Counted from the first letter of the stretch, positions 1 through 8,848 are shown. The stretch: DNA of 64,000 nt from Thioclava nitratireducens (GCF_001940525.2 NZ_CP019437.1:3273501-3337500); one strand, 5' to 3'. Notes: generated from the sequence alone by a model not told the origin. Numbers and translations: made by a program.

Positions 1-85
1 AGCCGAGAAGCAGGCCAACGAAGGCGAGCGCGATGAAGAAGCCGATGACGACGTTCTTGATGTAGAGCCGGACCAGTTCGGGCAT
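1..85 (-). CDS. 5' end of a small membrane protein, truncated by the window edge
   Basis: Only the first 28 codons are inside the window. The ATG at 85 is preceded by a strong AGGAGG ribosome binding site about six bases upstream, which supports a real gene start. The visible residues begin MPELVRLYIK and then run into a hydrophobic stretch (VVIGFFIALAFVGLLLG), consistent with an N-terminal membrane segment. It lies upstream of nothing else here and is separated from nusB by 131 bases in which I see no gene. I do not recognise the family from this fragment; a small inner-membrane protein is the only safe statement. Confidence 0.6.
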   Translation of the reverse strand, partial: MPELVRLYIKNVVIGFFIALAFVGLLLG

Positions 86-216
86 GAAAAATCCTCCTGC
101 TTACCTCACAATTTAGTGCATATTCCCAAGTTTCAAACGGGGAAACATGCGGTGACGGCGAGATCGGCGGGGGTTTGCCCGTGACATGGTGTCGCGAAGG
201 GGCGGGGTGCGTTCGC

Positions 217-735
217 TCAGAACGCGTCGGGCTGCAGCGCGCGCGCCATGTGATCGAGCACCGCGTTGACGAATTTCGGCTCTTTGCCCTCGGGGAAGAA
301 GGCGCGCGCCACATCGACGAACTCAGTGATGACGACGCGCGGCGGCGTCGCGGGGGTGATCAGCTCGGCCCCGGCGGCGCGGAACAGGGCGCGCAGCACC
401 GGGTCGATCCGGTCGATCGGCCATTTCGCCACGAGCGCGCGGTCGGTCGCCTGGTCAATCTTCGCCTGCCACGTCACCGCATCGTCGATCAGGCGACGGA
501 ACAGGTCGGGATTGCCCTCGGCCATCTCGGTACCGTCCTCGTCCACCGCACCGAAGCGATAGGTCTCGAACTCCCGGCGCACCTTGTCCGCGCCCTGCCC
601 GGCCGCTTCCATCTGAAACAGCGCCTGAACCGCGTAAAGACGCGAGGCGGATTTCATCTGGCGCTTCTCCTCTTGAGTGAGCTTGCGCGGTTTCGGGGCG
701 TCTTGGGGCGCGTCGGAGGAGGCGTCGTCGGTCAT
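217..735 (-). CDS. nusB: Transcription antitermination factor NusB
   Basis: NusB is a small all-helical RNA-binding protein that joins NusE (S10) on boxA RNA during rRNA antitermination. The 172-residue product has the family hallmarks: an early helix with ASRLYAVQALFQME (about residues 30-43), a central DRIDPVLRALFRAA and a C-terminal PRVVITEFVDVARAFF followed by KFVNAVLDHMAR. About 25 charged and Asp/Pro-rich residues precede the conserved core, so the protein is longer than the E. coli one. The ATG overlaps the ribH stop by four bases (ATGA), so it is the last gene of the ribE-ribB-ribH-nusB run and is probably translationally coupled to ribH. I see no clear terminator after it. Confidence 0.95.
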   Translation of the reverse strand: MTDDASSDAPQDAPKPRKLTQEEKRQMKSASRLYAVQALFQMEAAGQGADKVRREFETYRFGAVDEDGTEMAEGNPDLFRRLIDDAVTWQAKIDQATDRALVAKWPIDRIDPVLRALFRAAGAELITPATPPRVVITEFVDVARAFFPEGKEPKFVNAVLDHMARALQPDAF

Positions 736-1277
736 GCGTTATTCGATCCGTCAGTGTCGCCGGCGATACGGAAGGATTCGGCAGGCTTGAAGCCGATGCC
801 CTTCGTCCGGCGCGCCCATTTGCGCGACAATGAGACAAGATGCAAGGCCGCAGCAGCCGCGCCGCCACCTTTGTTTTGATCGGCGGGATCGGCGCGCACG
901 GCGGCCTGCTCGTAATTCTCGACCGTCAGGATACCGTTGCCGATGCAAATCCCCTCGAGCCCCATCAGCGTCAGCCCGCGCGAGCTGTCGTTGCAGACGG
1001 TCTCGTAATGGGTGGTCTCACCCCGGATTACGCAGCCAAGCGCGACGAAGCCGTCGTAATCGGCCATCCGCGCTGCCATCGCGATCGCGGTCGGAATTTC
1101 CAAGGCTCCCGGCACTTCGATCACGTCGACATGGGCGCCAGCTTCTTCGGCGGTGGCCTTCGCGCCCGCGATCAGGTTGTCCGCGATATCCTTGTAATAG
1201 GGCGCGACCACGATCAGCAGGCGCGGCGCGCTGTCGAATTTCGGCAGCTCGAGCGTGTAATGCGAAATTCCGGCCAT
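732..1277 (-). CDS. ribH: 6,7-dimethyl-8-ribityllumazine synthase
   Basis: Condenses 5-amino-6-ribitylaminouracil with 3,4-dihydroxy-2-butanone 4-phosphate to give lumazine, the step before riboflavin synthase. The 181-residue sequence carries the substrate motifs PGALEIP (56-62) and GCVIRGETTHYE (81-92), the latter containing the catalytic histidine at about 90. A C-terminal tail of some 20 basic residues makes it slightly longer than the common 155-residue form. It starts three bases after the ribB stop and overlaps nusB by four bases, so it is central in the rib operon. Family assignment is secure. Confidence 0.96.
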   Translation of the reverse strand: MAGISHYTLELPKFDSAPRLLIVVAPYYKDIADNLIAGAKATAEEAGAHVDVIEVPGALEIPTAIAMAARMADYDGFVALGCVIRGETTHYETVCNDSSRGLTLMGLEGICIGNGILTVENYEQAAVRADPADQNKGGGAAAAALHLVSLSRKWARRTKGIGFKPAESFRIAGDTDGSNNA

Positions 1278-1280
1278 GTC

Positions 1281-2438
1281 TTACTCCGTGATGGGGCGGG
1301 TGCCGACGATACGAAGGCCGTATGCGTCGATGCCTACATATTTCGTCTGCGGATTGTCGGTGAGAAGGATCAGGTCGTGAAGCCCCATGGAGGACAGGAT
1401 CTGCGAGCCCAGACCGATCTGCTTGATCGTGCGCGGCCCCTGATCCTCTTCGCGCAGGAGGCGGTTCGACGGGTCGCGGAAGAGGCAGACCAGTCCGCGA
1501 CCTTCGGCAGCCACGATCTCCATCGCGCGGCGCACCTCGTCGGCAGGACCGGGACCGATGCCCAGCACATCATCGAGGATGTTGAGCGAATGGGTGCGCA
1601 CCAGAACCGGCTCGGGCGTCGAGATGTCGCCCTTCACCAGAACGATGTGGTCGACGCCTTCCGCCATATCCGTGAAGACGCGCATCTCCCAGTCGCCGCC
1701 ATGGCTGGAACTTACCATCTGGCGCACGCCCTCGCGCACGAGATTGTCGTGACGGCGACGATAGGCGATCAGGTCACTGATCGTGCCGATCTTCAGGCCG
1801 TGTTTCTTGCCGAAGGCGATCAGCCCCGGCAGGCGCAGCATGTGGCCGTCATCGCCCATGATCTCGCAGATCACGCCAGCGGGCTTGAGCCCGGCCAGAC
1901 GGGCCACGTCCACGGCAGCCTCGGTATGGCCCGCGCGCACCAGCACCCCGCCGTCGCGCGCGCGCAGCGGGAAGATGTGGCCGGGCGAGGCGATATCCTG
2001 CGGCCCCTTGCTCGGGTCGATTGCCACCTTGATCGTTTGTGCCCGGTCATGGGCGGAAATCCCGGTGGTGATGTTCTCACGCGCCTCGATCGAGACGGTG
2101 AAGGCCGTCTCATGGCGCATCGAATTGGCGCGCACCATCGGCGCAAGGCCCAGTTGGTCGACGCGCTCTGCAGTGAGCGGCAGGCAGATCAGCCCGCGCC
2201 CGTATGTCGCCATGAAGTTCACCGCTTCGGGGGTGCACTTCTCGGCGGGGATATACAGGTCGCCCTCGTTCTCGCGATCCTCGTGATCGACGAGGATCAC
2301 CATGCGCCCGGCCTTTGCCTCGGCGATGATCTCTTCGGCAGGCGAGATGGCGTGGCGCAGGCTTTCCTCGACCTCGCCGGGGACGTCATGGGTGCCGGAC
2401 TTGTCGACCGGGGTGAGGGGCTTTCCGTCGGAGGTCAT
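1281..2438 (-). CDS. ribB: 3,4-dihydroxy-2-butanone 4-phosphate synthase with a degenerate GTP cyclohydrolase II-like domain
   Basis: The N-terminal half (about 30-235 of 385) is DHBP synthase: it has the acidic loop DHEDRENEGD (51-60) and GHTEA (170-174) that act on ribulose 5-phosphate. The C-terminal half (about 245-385) aligns with GTP cyclohydrolase II, but where that enzyme has three zinc cysteines after VRxHS this protein reads RTHSLNILDDVLGIG with no cysteine; the only cysteine in the domain is near 318. This domain therefore probably does not open GTP, which makes the gene RibBX-like rather than a working RibBA. I chose the ATG at 2438, which overlaps the ribE stop as ATGA and has AGGAG eight bases upstream; an in-frame GTG at 2447 sits too close to that site. 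Confidence 0.93.
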   Translation of the reverse strand: MTSDGKPLTPVDKSGTHDVPGEVEESLRHAISPAEEIIAEAKAGRMVILVDHEDRENEGDLYIPAEKCTPEAVNFMATYGRGLICLPLTAERVDQLGLAPMVRANSMRHETAFTVSIEARENITTGISAHDRAQTIKVAIDPSKGPQDIASPGHIFPLRARDGGVLVRAGHTEAAVDVARLAGLKPAGVICEIMGDDGHMLRLPGLIAFGKKHGLKIGTISDLIAYRRRHDNLVREGVRQMVSSSHGGDWEMRVFTDMAEGVDHIVLVKGDISTPEPVLVRTHSLNILDDVLGIGPGPADEVRRAMEIVAAEGRGLVCLFRDPSNRLLREEDQGPRTIKQIGLGSQILSSMGLHDLILLTDNPQTKYVGIDAYGLRIVGTRPITE

Positions 2439-3058
2439 GCGTTCCACTCCTGCAGCCGCGCGACGTAACGCGCGAGCGTGTCGATCTCGAGATTGATCCG
2501 GTCGCCTGCCTTGGCGTGGCCCCAGTTGGTGACCTGTTTGGTGTGCGGGATGATGTTCACGCCGAAGGTCGCGCCGTCGACCTCGTTCACGGTGAGCGAG
2601 GTACCGTTCAGCGCAACCGAGCCTTTCGGCGCGATGTATTTCGCGAGGGCGTCAGGCGCGCGGAAGGTAAACCGCGTACTGTCGCCCTCATCCACCATCG
2701 CCACGATCTCGGCCACGCCATCGACATGGCCCGAGACGATATGACCGCCCAGCTCGTCGCCTACTTTCAGCGCGCGTTCGAGATTGATCTTCTGCCCGAC
2801 CTGCCAGCCGCCGCTGGCGTCATTGCCGCGACCGCCGATATTGGTCTTGGCCTGGCTCTCGGCGGAGATCTCCACGTCGAACCAGTTTTTCGGCTCGGTG
2901 CCGGTGGCGATCACGGTCAGACAGCAGCCGTCGCAAGCGATCGACGCGCCCAGCTCGATGCTGCCCACGTCATAGCTTGTGCCGATCCGCGCGCGCAGAT
3001 CGCCGCGCTGCTCCAGCTCGAGAATTTCTCCGATATCGGTCACGATCCCGGTGAACAT
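2435..3058 (-). CDS. ribE: Riboflavin synthase, alpha subunit
   Basis: Dismutates two molecules of 6,7-dimethyl-8-ribityllumazine to riboflavin. The 207 residues start with the diagnostic MFTGIVTDIG and hold two lumazine-binding barrels; the first ends near the CDGCCLTV block and the second contains HIVSGHVDG and SLTVNEVDG. First gene of the minus-strand run ribE-ribB-ribH-nusB; its stop overlaps the ribB start. The 208 bases between it and the divergent capsule cassette must carry both promoters, but I see no FMN-riboswitch-like structure there and cannot place a promoter with confidence. ribD, normally next to it, lies 4.7 kb away beyond the capsule genes. Confidence 0.96.
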   Translation of the reverse strand: MFTGIVTDIGEILELEQRGDLRARIGTSYDVGSIELGASIACDGCCLTVIATGTEPKNWFDVEISAESQAKTNIGGRGNDASGGWQVGQKINLERALKVGDELGGHIVSGHVDGVAEIVAMVDEGDSTRFTFRAPDALAKYIAPKGSVALNGTSLTVNEVDGATFGVNIIPHTKQVTNWGHAKAGDRINLEIDTLARYVARLQEWNA

Positions 3059-3266
3059 GGCATATCCCCTCAGATTTCGGACCTTAGCTAGCCCGCAGGG
3101 CGCGCCTTCGCAAGAGATGAGCGCCCCGCCGTCCCGTCACGCTATGCGCAGCCCCGCACAGCGCCTGCCCTAAAATTGTCCAATATTTAAGGGATTACCC
3201 CACAAACTCCGTGACTTCGCGCGGATCCTGCGCAATCAGGGAGGCAGGCCAAGGACACAAGACTGG

Positions 3267-4553
3267 ATGAACCGCTTCGAAAATCGCCACTTCCTGATGC
3301 TCCAGGGGCCCCACGGCCCCTTCTTTCATCAGCTTGGCGCGATGCTGCGGCAGGCGGGGGCGACGGTTTGGCGCGTGGGGTTTAATCGCGGGGACGAAGT
3401 TTTCTGGTTCGACAGCGCCTCCTATCTGCGCTTCGACGCCCCGCCGGAGGAGTGGGTCGGTTACCTGCGCGCCCTGATCGCCGAGAAAGGCATCACCGAT
3501 CTCGTGCTCTATGGCGACACCCGCCCGATCCATGCGCAGGCCGTCGAGGTCGCGAAGGCTATGGGCCTGTGCGTGCATGTCTTCGAAGAGGGCTACGTCC
3601 GCCCCTACTGGGTCACTTACGAGCGCGGCGGCTCGAACGGACATTCCCGGCTGATGGAGATGTCGGTGGCGCAGATGCGCACCGCTCTCGCACAGTCCGA
3701 AATCGAGTTTCCCGACGCGCCGCCCCGTTGGGGCGATATGCGCCACCACGTGTTCTACGGCGCGCTCTACCATTTCTTCGTGATGCTCCGCCCCGGCCCC
3801 TATCGCCGTTTCCGCCCGCATCGCGACATCACCGTGTTTCAGGAATTCCGGCTCTGGCTGCGCCGCCTGCTGCTGATGCCGCTGCATATGCTGGAGCGCA
3901 GACGCGCGACGCGGCGCATCCGGAATGGCGGTTTCCCCTATCATCTCGTACTGCTGCAGCTCGAACACGATTCCAGCTTCCGGATGCATTCGCCCTTCGC
4001 GAGCCAGACCGAGTTCATCGATCTGGTGATGGAGAATTTCGCAAAAGGCGCGCCGCCCCACCATCATCTCGTCTTCAAGGCCCATCCGCTCGAAGACGGG
4101 CGCGCGCCGATCCGCGACACGATCCGCAAGGCGGCCCGCGCGCATGGGCTGGCGTCGCGCGTGCATTTCGTGCGCGGCGGCAAGCTGGCGGGGCTGCTGG
4201 CGCAAGCGCGCTCTGCGGTCACGGTCAATTCCACCGCGGCGCAACAGGCGCTGTGGCGTGGGCTGCCGCTGAAATCGCTGGGCCGCGCGATCTTCGACAA
4301 GCCGGAATTCACTTCCGCCCAACCGCTCGAAGCCTTCTTCGCAAGCCCGGCCCGCCCCGACAGCCGCGCCTATCGCGACTACCGCCACTACCTGCTGGAA
4401 ACGAGCCAGGTTCCAGGCGGGTTCTACTCTGCGAAAGGCCGCCGCGCCCTGCTGAGACAGGTGGTCGACATGATGCTGGCGGCCGAAGATCCCTATGATG
4501 CGCTGGTCGCGGGCAACGCGGCCCCACGGCAACAGTTGCAGGTGGTGCGATAA
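3267..4553 (+). CDS. kpsS: Capsule beta-Kdo transferase KpsS
   Basis: KpsS starts the poly-beta-Kdo linker on lipid that anchors group 2-type capsular polysaccharides, acting at the inner face of the cytoplasmic membrane. The 428-residue protein has the family blocks FEEGYVRPYW (about 106-115), FKAHPLEDGRAP (about 270) and TVNSTAAQQALWRGLP (about 318), the last two being the donor-site region. First gene of a plus-strand set with an export lipoprotein and kpsC. The ATG has a modest AAGGA site upstream. No kpsM, kpsT or kpsE homologue is in the window, so the membrane transporter must be elsewhere. Confidence 0.88.
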   Translation: MNRFENRHFLMLQGPHGPFFHQLGAMLRQAGATVWRVGFNRGDEVFWFDSASYLRFDAPPEEWVGYLRALIAEKGITDLVLYGDTRPIHAQAVEVAKAMGLCVHVFEEGYVRPYWVTYERGGSNGHSRLMEMSVAQMRTALAQSEIEFPDAPPRWGDMRHHVFYGALYHFFVMLRPGPYRRFRPHRDITVFQEFRLWLRRLLLMPLHMLERRRATRRIRNGGFPYHLVLLQLEHDSSFRMHSPFASQTEFIDLVMENFAKGAPPHHHLVFKAHPLEDGRAPIRDTIRKAARAHGLASRVHFVRGGKLAGLLAQARSAVTVNSTAAQQALWRGLPLKSLGRAIFDKPEFTSAQPLEAFFASPARPDSRAYRDYRHYLLETSQVPGGFYSAKGRRALLRQVVDMMLAAEDPYDALVAGNAAPRQQLQVVR

Positions 4554-4632
4554 TTTTTCTCGTTTTTTTCCCGGGGCTTCGGTAGCTTGATCACAAAATG
4601 ATAAGCAGCATCCCGAACGAGGAGCTCGAGCA

Positions 4633-5763
4633 GTGACCATTACCCCTTCCCGCAGGGCCGTTTTGACGGGCCTTTCCGCCACTCTTTTGACTGCATCTTG
4701 TAGCCTTCCGCGCTCCGGCCCCAACAAGCGCGAACTCTTCGCAGGCTCCGTGATGCGCCAGGGCGATGCGTTCGTCGTCAAGGTGAACGACTTCGTCACC
4801 CGCGCAACCGCCGTGCAGCCGGCTCTCGGCTTCACCTCCGATTTCGTCAACGCGGGCCAGATCGGCTCCGACACAATCCGCCCGGGCGACACGCTTTCGC
4901 TGTCGATCTGGGAAAACGTCGATGACGGGCTTCTGGCCAGCAAAGGCGCCAACGCGACCCAGCTGCAGCAGGTGCAGGTCGACGGAGCGGGCTTCATCTT
5001 CGTGCCCTATGCGGGCCGCATCAAAGCCGCGGGCAACACGCCCGACGGGCTGCGTCGCATCATCACCACCAAGCTTGATGCGCAGACCCCCGACCCGCAG
5101 GTTCTGGTGTCCCGCGTGGCGGGTGACGGGGCGACCGTGTCGGTCATGGGCGCAATCAACGGTCAGGGCGTCTACCCGATCGAGCGGCCGACGCGCACGC
5201 TCTCGGCGATGATCGCGCGCGCCGGTGGTGTCGGCATCCCCGCCGAAGTCGCACGTGTCACCGTCAAACGGGGCAGCCGCTCGGAATCGGTCTGGCTGAA
5301 GGACCTCTACGAGAACCCGAAGATGGATATCGCGCTGCGCAATAGCGACGTGATTCTGGTCGAGAAAGACCAGCGCGCCTTCACCGCGCTCGGCGCGACA
5401 GGCACGCAATCGCGCGTCCCCTTCGAGACCCAGACCCTCTCGGCGCTCGAGGCGATCGCGACCGTGGGGGGGCTGCAGTCGAACCTCGCCGATCCGACCG
5501 GTGTCTTCGTCCTTCGCAACGAGCCTGCCGAGATCGCGGACAAGGTTCTGGGGCGCTCCGATCTGGTCGGCGATCAGCGCATGATCTACGTGCTCGACCT
5601 GACCCAGCCCAACGGCATGTTCATGGCGCGCGATTTCGCGATCCGCGACGGAGACACAGTCTACGTCACCGAGGCGCCCTTCGTGCAGTGGCAGAAGACG
5701 CTCTCGGCCCTTACCCAGCCGCTGGGAACGGTGAACACGCTCAACACGCTTGCTGGGAACTGA
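4633..5763 (+). CDS. Outer-membrane polysaccharide export lipoprotein (Wza/KpsD family)
   Basis: Forms the outer-membrane exit channel for capsule. The 376-residue product starts at GTG (AGGAG eight bases upstream), has a twin-arginine-like basic start (SRR) and a hydrophobic signal ending in the lipobox TASC with the acylated cysteine at 23. A poly-export domain follows at about 74-160 (IRPGDTLSLSIWENVDDG), then SLBB-like soluble ligand-binding repeats (VSVMGAINGQGVYPIERPTRT and the later GATGTQSRVPFETQTLSA). Located between kpsS and kpsC. Its TGA overlaps the kpsC ATG by one base (TGATG), and a perfect intrinsic terminator follows 23 bases after the stop, inside kpsC. Confidence 0.88.
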   Translation: MTITPSRRAVLTGLSATLLTASCSLPRSGPNKRELFAGSVMRQGDAFVVKVNDFVTRATAVQPALGFTSDFVNAGQIGSDTIRPGDTLSLSIWENVDDGLLASKGANATQLQQVQVDGAGFIFVPYAGRIKAAGNTPDGLRRIITTKLDAQTPDPQVLVSRVAGDGATVSVMGAINGQGVYPIERPTRTLSAMIARAGGVGIPAEVARVTVKRGSRSESVWLKDLYENPKMDIALRNSDVILVEKDQRAFTALGATGTQSRVPFETQTLSALEAIATVGGLQSNLADPTGVFVLRNEPAEIADKVLGRSDLVGDQRMIYVLDLTQPNGMFMARDFAIRDGDTVYVTEAPFVQWQKTLSALTQPLGTVNTLNTLAGN

Positions 5764-7775
5764 TGCACCGCGACAGCGAACACGAGGCCGCCGGGACGAT
5801 TCCCCGGCGGCTTTTTTTCTACAATGGCGGCATGCTGCGACAGCCGCGCCTGCGCCAGATCTTGCGGGCTGCGGGCCACGCCCCGCGCCTTGGCGTCCCC
5901 GGCCCCCAAGACGGCGTGATCGTCTGGGGCCGGTCGCCCTATGCGGCGCGCGGCGAGGCGGTGGCCGCAAAACGCGGTGTGCCGCTGATCCGGGTGGAGG
6001 ATGCGTTCCTGCGCTCGATCCAGCCGGGCCGGACCGGCGCGCCGCCTTTGGGCCTGATCCTCGATCCGATGGGCGTGCACTTCGACAGCGCCCAGCCCTC
6101 GCGGCTCGAATATCTCCTTGCGACCGAGCCGCTCGACGATAGCGCCATCTTGCAGCGGGCCCGCGACGGGATCGCCCGGCTGAAGGCCTCAGACCTGTCG
6201 AAATACAACAATTCCGACCCGGACCTTCCCGTCCCCGATCCGGGCTACGTTCTGGTTATCGACCAGACGCGGAACGATGCTTCGATCGCCCATGGCAGGG
6301 CGACAGCGGCGACATTTCGGGAGATGCTGGCCTATGCTCGGATCGAAAACCCCGGCGCGCGCATCTTGATCAAGACCCACCCCGAAACCCGCGCCGGCCT
6401 TCGCCCGGGCCACTACAGCCGGGAGGATTGCGACGCGAATTCCGAGATTTACGACGCGCCCGTATCCCCTTGGCAGCTACTCGAGGGCGCCATCGCGGTC
6501 TATACCGTCTCGTCGCTGATGGGCTACGAGGCGATCCTCGCAGGCCACAAGCCCCGCGTCTTCGGGCAACCATTCTACGCAAGCTGGGGCCTCACGCAGG
6601 ACGAAACCCCCGTGCCGCGCCGGTCGCGTAGCCTGACCCGCGCGCAAATCTTCGCAGTGTCGCATATCCTCGCGCCGATCTGGTTCGATCCTTGTCGCAA
6701 GCGCCAGTGCAGCTTTGAGGAAGCGGTGGATCAGCTTGAGGCCGAAACCCGGGCCTATCGCGAGGATCGGCGGGGCTATGTCGCGGGCGGCATGTCGATC
6801 TGGAAACGTCCGCATCTGCGCAAATTTTTCGGCCGCCACGGACCGCTGCGCTTCAGCGAGACGCCCGACCCTGCGCGTCCCTTCCTGTATTGGGCTTCGC
6901 GTGAGGCACCTGCCAACAGCACACCGATCCGTGTTGAAGACGGCTTCCTCCGCTCGCGGGGCCTCGGAGCCGAACTCGTGCCGCCGCTATCTTTGATCGC
7001 GGATCGGACCGGCATCTATTACGACCCGACCCGGCCCAGTGATCTGGAAGCGTTGATCGCCCGGGCCCTGCCCCCGAGCGGCGAGGCCCGCGCGCGCAAG
7101 CTCATCGACCGGATCACCGCGAACAAGCTGACGAAATATAATCTCGGCGGCGCGCTTCCCAATCTGCCAGAAGGCCACAAAATCTTGGTGCCGGGGCAAG
7201 TCGAAGACGACGCCTCGATCCGACTCGGCGGGGGGGAGACTTGCACCAATGCGATGCTTTTGGAGAGGACCAAGGCCGAAAACCCCGATTCAGTCATCCT
7301 TTTCAAACCTCATCCCGATGTCGTCGCTGGCCTCCGCCCCGGCGCGGTACCCGACGATGTCGCCAAGACCTACGCCGACCTGATCCTGCCCGACGCCGAC
7401 ACCGCCGCGCTGATCGAAGCGGTGGACGAGGTCTGGACCATGACCTCCGGTCTCGGCTTCGAGGCGTTGCTGCGCGGCAAGGCCGTCACGACGCTCGGTG
7501 CGCCCTTCTATGCCGGGTGGGGGCTGACGCGCGATCTCGGGCCAGTGCCCGCGCGCAGAACGGCGCGCCCCGATCTGCTGCACCTCGCCCATGCCGCGCT
7601 GATCGCCTATCCGCGCTACCTCGACCCGGTCAGCGGCCTTCCCTGCCCGGTCGAGGTCGCTCTGGATCGCCTGAGCGAGGGCCGCGCCCTGCCCCGTGGA
7701 CCGCTCAACCGGATCGGCGCGAAGCTGCAGGGGGTGTTCGCGTCCTACGCGTGGGTCTGGCGCCGCCAGCGGTGA
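5763..7775 (+). CDS. kpsC: Capsule beta-Kdo transferase KpsC, two-domain
   Basis: KpsC extends the beta-Kdo linker of capsular polysaccharide with alternating linkages, using two tandem glycosyltransferase modules. Both are visible in the 670 residues: the N-terminal one has RVEDAFLRS (77-85) and FGQPFYASWGLT (about 266), the C-terminal one RVEDGFLRSRGLG (about 390) and LGAPFYAGWGLT (about 577). The ATG at 5763 shares a base with the preceding stop. It is favoured over the ATG at 5832 because the residues between (RRLFFYNGG) align with the conserved KpsC N-terminus. That choice puts an intrinsic-terminator hairpin within codons 9-19. The 3' end overlaps the convergent ribD by 31 bases. Confidence 0.9.
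   Translation: MHRDSEHEAAGTIPRRLFFYNGGMLRQPRLRQILRAAGHAPRLGVPGPQDGVIVWGRSPYAARGEAVAAKRGVPLIRVEDAFLRSIQPGRTGAPPLGLILDPMGVHFDSAQPSRLEYLLATEPLDDSAILQRARDGIARLKASDLSKYNNSDPDLPVPDPGYVLVIDQTRNDASIAHGRATAATFREMLAYARIENPGARILIKTHPETRAGLRPGHYSREDCDANSEIYDAPVSPWQLLEGAIAVYTVSSLMGYEAILAGHKPRVFGQPFYASWGLTQDETPVPRRSRSLTRAQIFAVSHILAPIWFDPCRKRQCSFEEAVDQLEAETRAYREDRRGYVAGGMSIWKRPHLRKFFGRHGPLRFSETPDPARPFLYWASREAPANSTPIRVEDGFLRSRGLGAELVPPLSLIADRTGIYYDPTRPSDLEALIARALPPSGEARARKLIDRITANKLTKYNLGGALPNLPEGHKILVPGQVEDDASIRLGGGETCTNAMLLERTKAENPDSVILFKPHPDVVAGLRPGAVPDDVAKTYADLILPDADTAALIEAVDEVWTMTSGLGFEALLRGKAVTTLGAPFYAGWGLTRDLGPVPARRTARPDLLHLAHAALIAYPRYLDPVSGLPCPVEVALDRLSEGRALPRGPLNRIGAKLQGVFASYAWVWRRQR
5787..5818 (+). 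terminator. Perfect intrinsic terminator inside the 5' end of kpsC
   Basis: A 9-bp perfect stem (GCCGCCGGG at 5787-5795, CCCGGCGGC at 5803-5811) with a 7-base loop is followed directly by seven T (5812-5818). It ends the export-lipoprotein transcript 48 bases past that gene's stop, yet lies within the first 19 codons of kpsC. It is either a true attenuator between the two genes or a sign that kpsC starts later, at 5832. Confidence 0.8.
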
Positions 7776-8848
7776 AGCAGGTCGTCGCCAATCGGGCGGC
7801 TCTCGACCAGCCGGTAGCGCGGTGCACAAGCCAGCTCGCTCACCCCCATATCGCCAACCCCGGCGCGACCATCCGCGCCCAGCACCATGCCCGCCGTGAA
7901 GCCGATCAACTCGTCCACCAGCTCCGCATTGATCAAAGAGGCCGCGAACTTCCCACCGCCTTCGCAGAACACGCGGGTCAGGCCGAACCCGGCCAGAGCC
8001 TCCATCAGCGCCAGCGGATCGAGACCGCCGCCAACTGTCTCGGCCACTTCGATCAGTTCCGCCCCCGCATCGCGCCAGAAGGCTTTCGCCTCCTTGGGCG
8101 CCGCCCCTCCGTGGATCAGCCAGAGCGGCGCGGCGTCCAGTGACCCAGCAAGCCGATCGCGCGGGAGATTGAGCCTTGCAGACACCACGATCCGCAGCGG
8201 CTGGCGCAAGGGCGTGAAGCTGCGCACGGTCAGCAGCGGATCATCGGCCCGCGCGGTGCCGCCGCCCACCATGACCGCATCGAATTCTGCGCGCATGGCA
8301 TGGACGAGCGCACGCGATTCTGGCCCGGTGATCCACTGGCTCTCACCTGTGGAGGTGGCGATACGTCCGTCAAAACTGCTGGCGAGCTTGAGCGCGAGCC
8401 ACGGCCGGGCGCGCGTGACGCGTGACAGGAAGCCGGCCTGCAGCTCACGCGCCTCCGCCTCCATGAGCCCGGTCTCCACTGCGACTCCGGCGTCGCGCAG
8501 CATCGTATGGCCGCCGCCCGAGACCCGCGGATCGGGGTCTTCCATCGCCGAGACGACCCGCGCCACGCCGGCCTCTGACAGAGCCAGCGCGCAGGGCGGC
8601 GTCTTTCCGTAATGGGCGCAAGGTTCCAGCGTGACATAGGCAGTCGCGCCGCGCGCCGCCTCCCCCGCTTGCGCGAGCGCACGCACCTCGGCATGGGGCC
8701 GCCCGCCCGGTTGGGTCCAGCCGCGCCCTATGACGCGGCCATCCTTCACGATCACGCAGCCTACGGCCGGGTTCGGCCAGACATTGCCAAGGCCCCGGCG
8801 CGCGAGCGTCAGGGCCATGGACATGAACCGCCGGTCGTTCTGGGTCAC
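7745..8848 (-). CDS. ribD: Bifunctional pyrimidine deaminase/reductase RibD
   Basis: Deaminates and then reduces the pyrimidine intermediate of riboflavin synthesis. The 367-residue protein has the deaminase zinc site HAEV (52-55) and [11 protein letters not shown] (76-86: C77 and C86 with H52, catalytic E54). A reductase domain follows from about 150 ([44 protein letters not shown]). It starts with GTG that overlaps the nrdR stop as GTGA, so nrdR and ribD are coupled. Its 3' end overlaps convergent kpsC by 31 bases. The rest of the rib genes are 4.7 kb downstream across the capsule cassette. Confidence 0.95.
   Translation of the reverse strand: MTQNDRRFMSMALTLARRGLGNVWPNPAVGCVIVKDGRVIGRGWTQPGGRPHAEVRALAQAGEAARGATAYVTLEPCAHYGKTPPCALALSEAGVARVVSAMEDPDPRVSGGGHTMLRDAGVAVETGLMEAEARELQAGFLSRVTRARPWLALKLASSFDGRIATSTGESQWITGPESRALVHAMRAEFDAVMVGGGTARADDPLLTVRSFTPLRQPLRIVVSARLNLPRDRLAGSLDAAPLWLIHGGAAPKEAKAFWRDAGAELIEVAETVGGGLDPLALMEALAGFGLTRVFCEGGGKFAASLINAELVDELIGFTAGMVLGADGRAGVGDMGVSELACAPRYRLVESRPIGDDLLHRWRRQTHA

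Noticed and set aside
840..2468. Long plus-strand open frame opposite ribH and ribB
   Set aside because: It is antisense to two well-conserved genes, has no recognisable motif, and long antisense frames are expected at this GC content.
3059..3266. FMN riboswitch upstream of ribE
   Set aside because: The gap lacks the conserved multi-stem RFN core that I would expect to recognise; riboflavin control must be elsewhere or absent.
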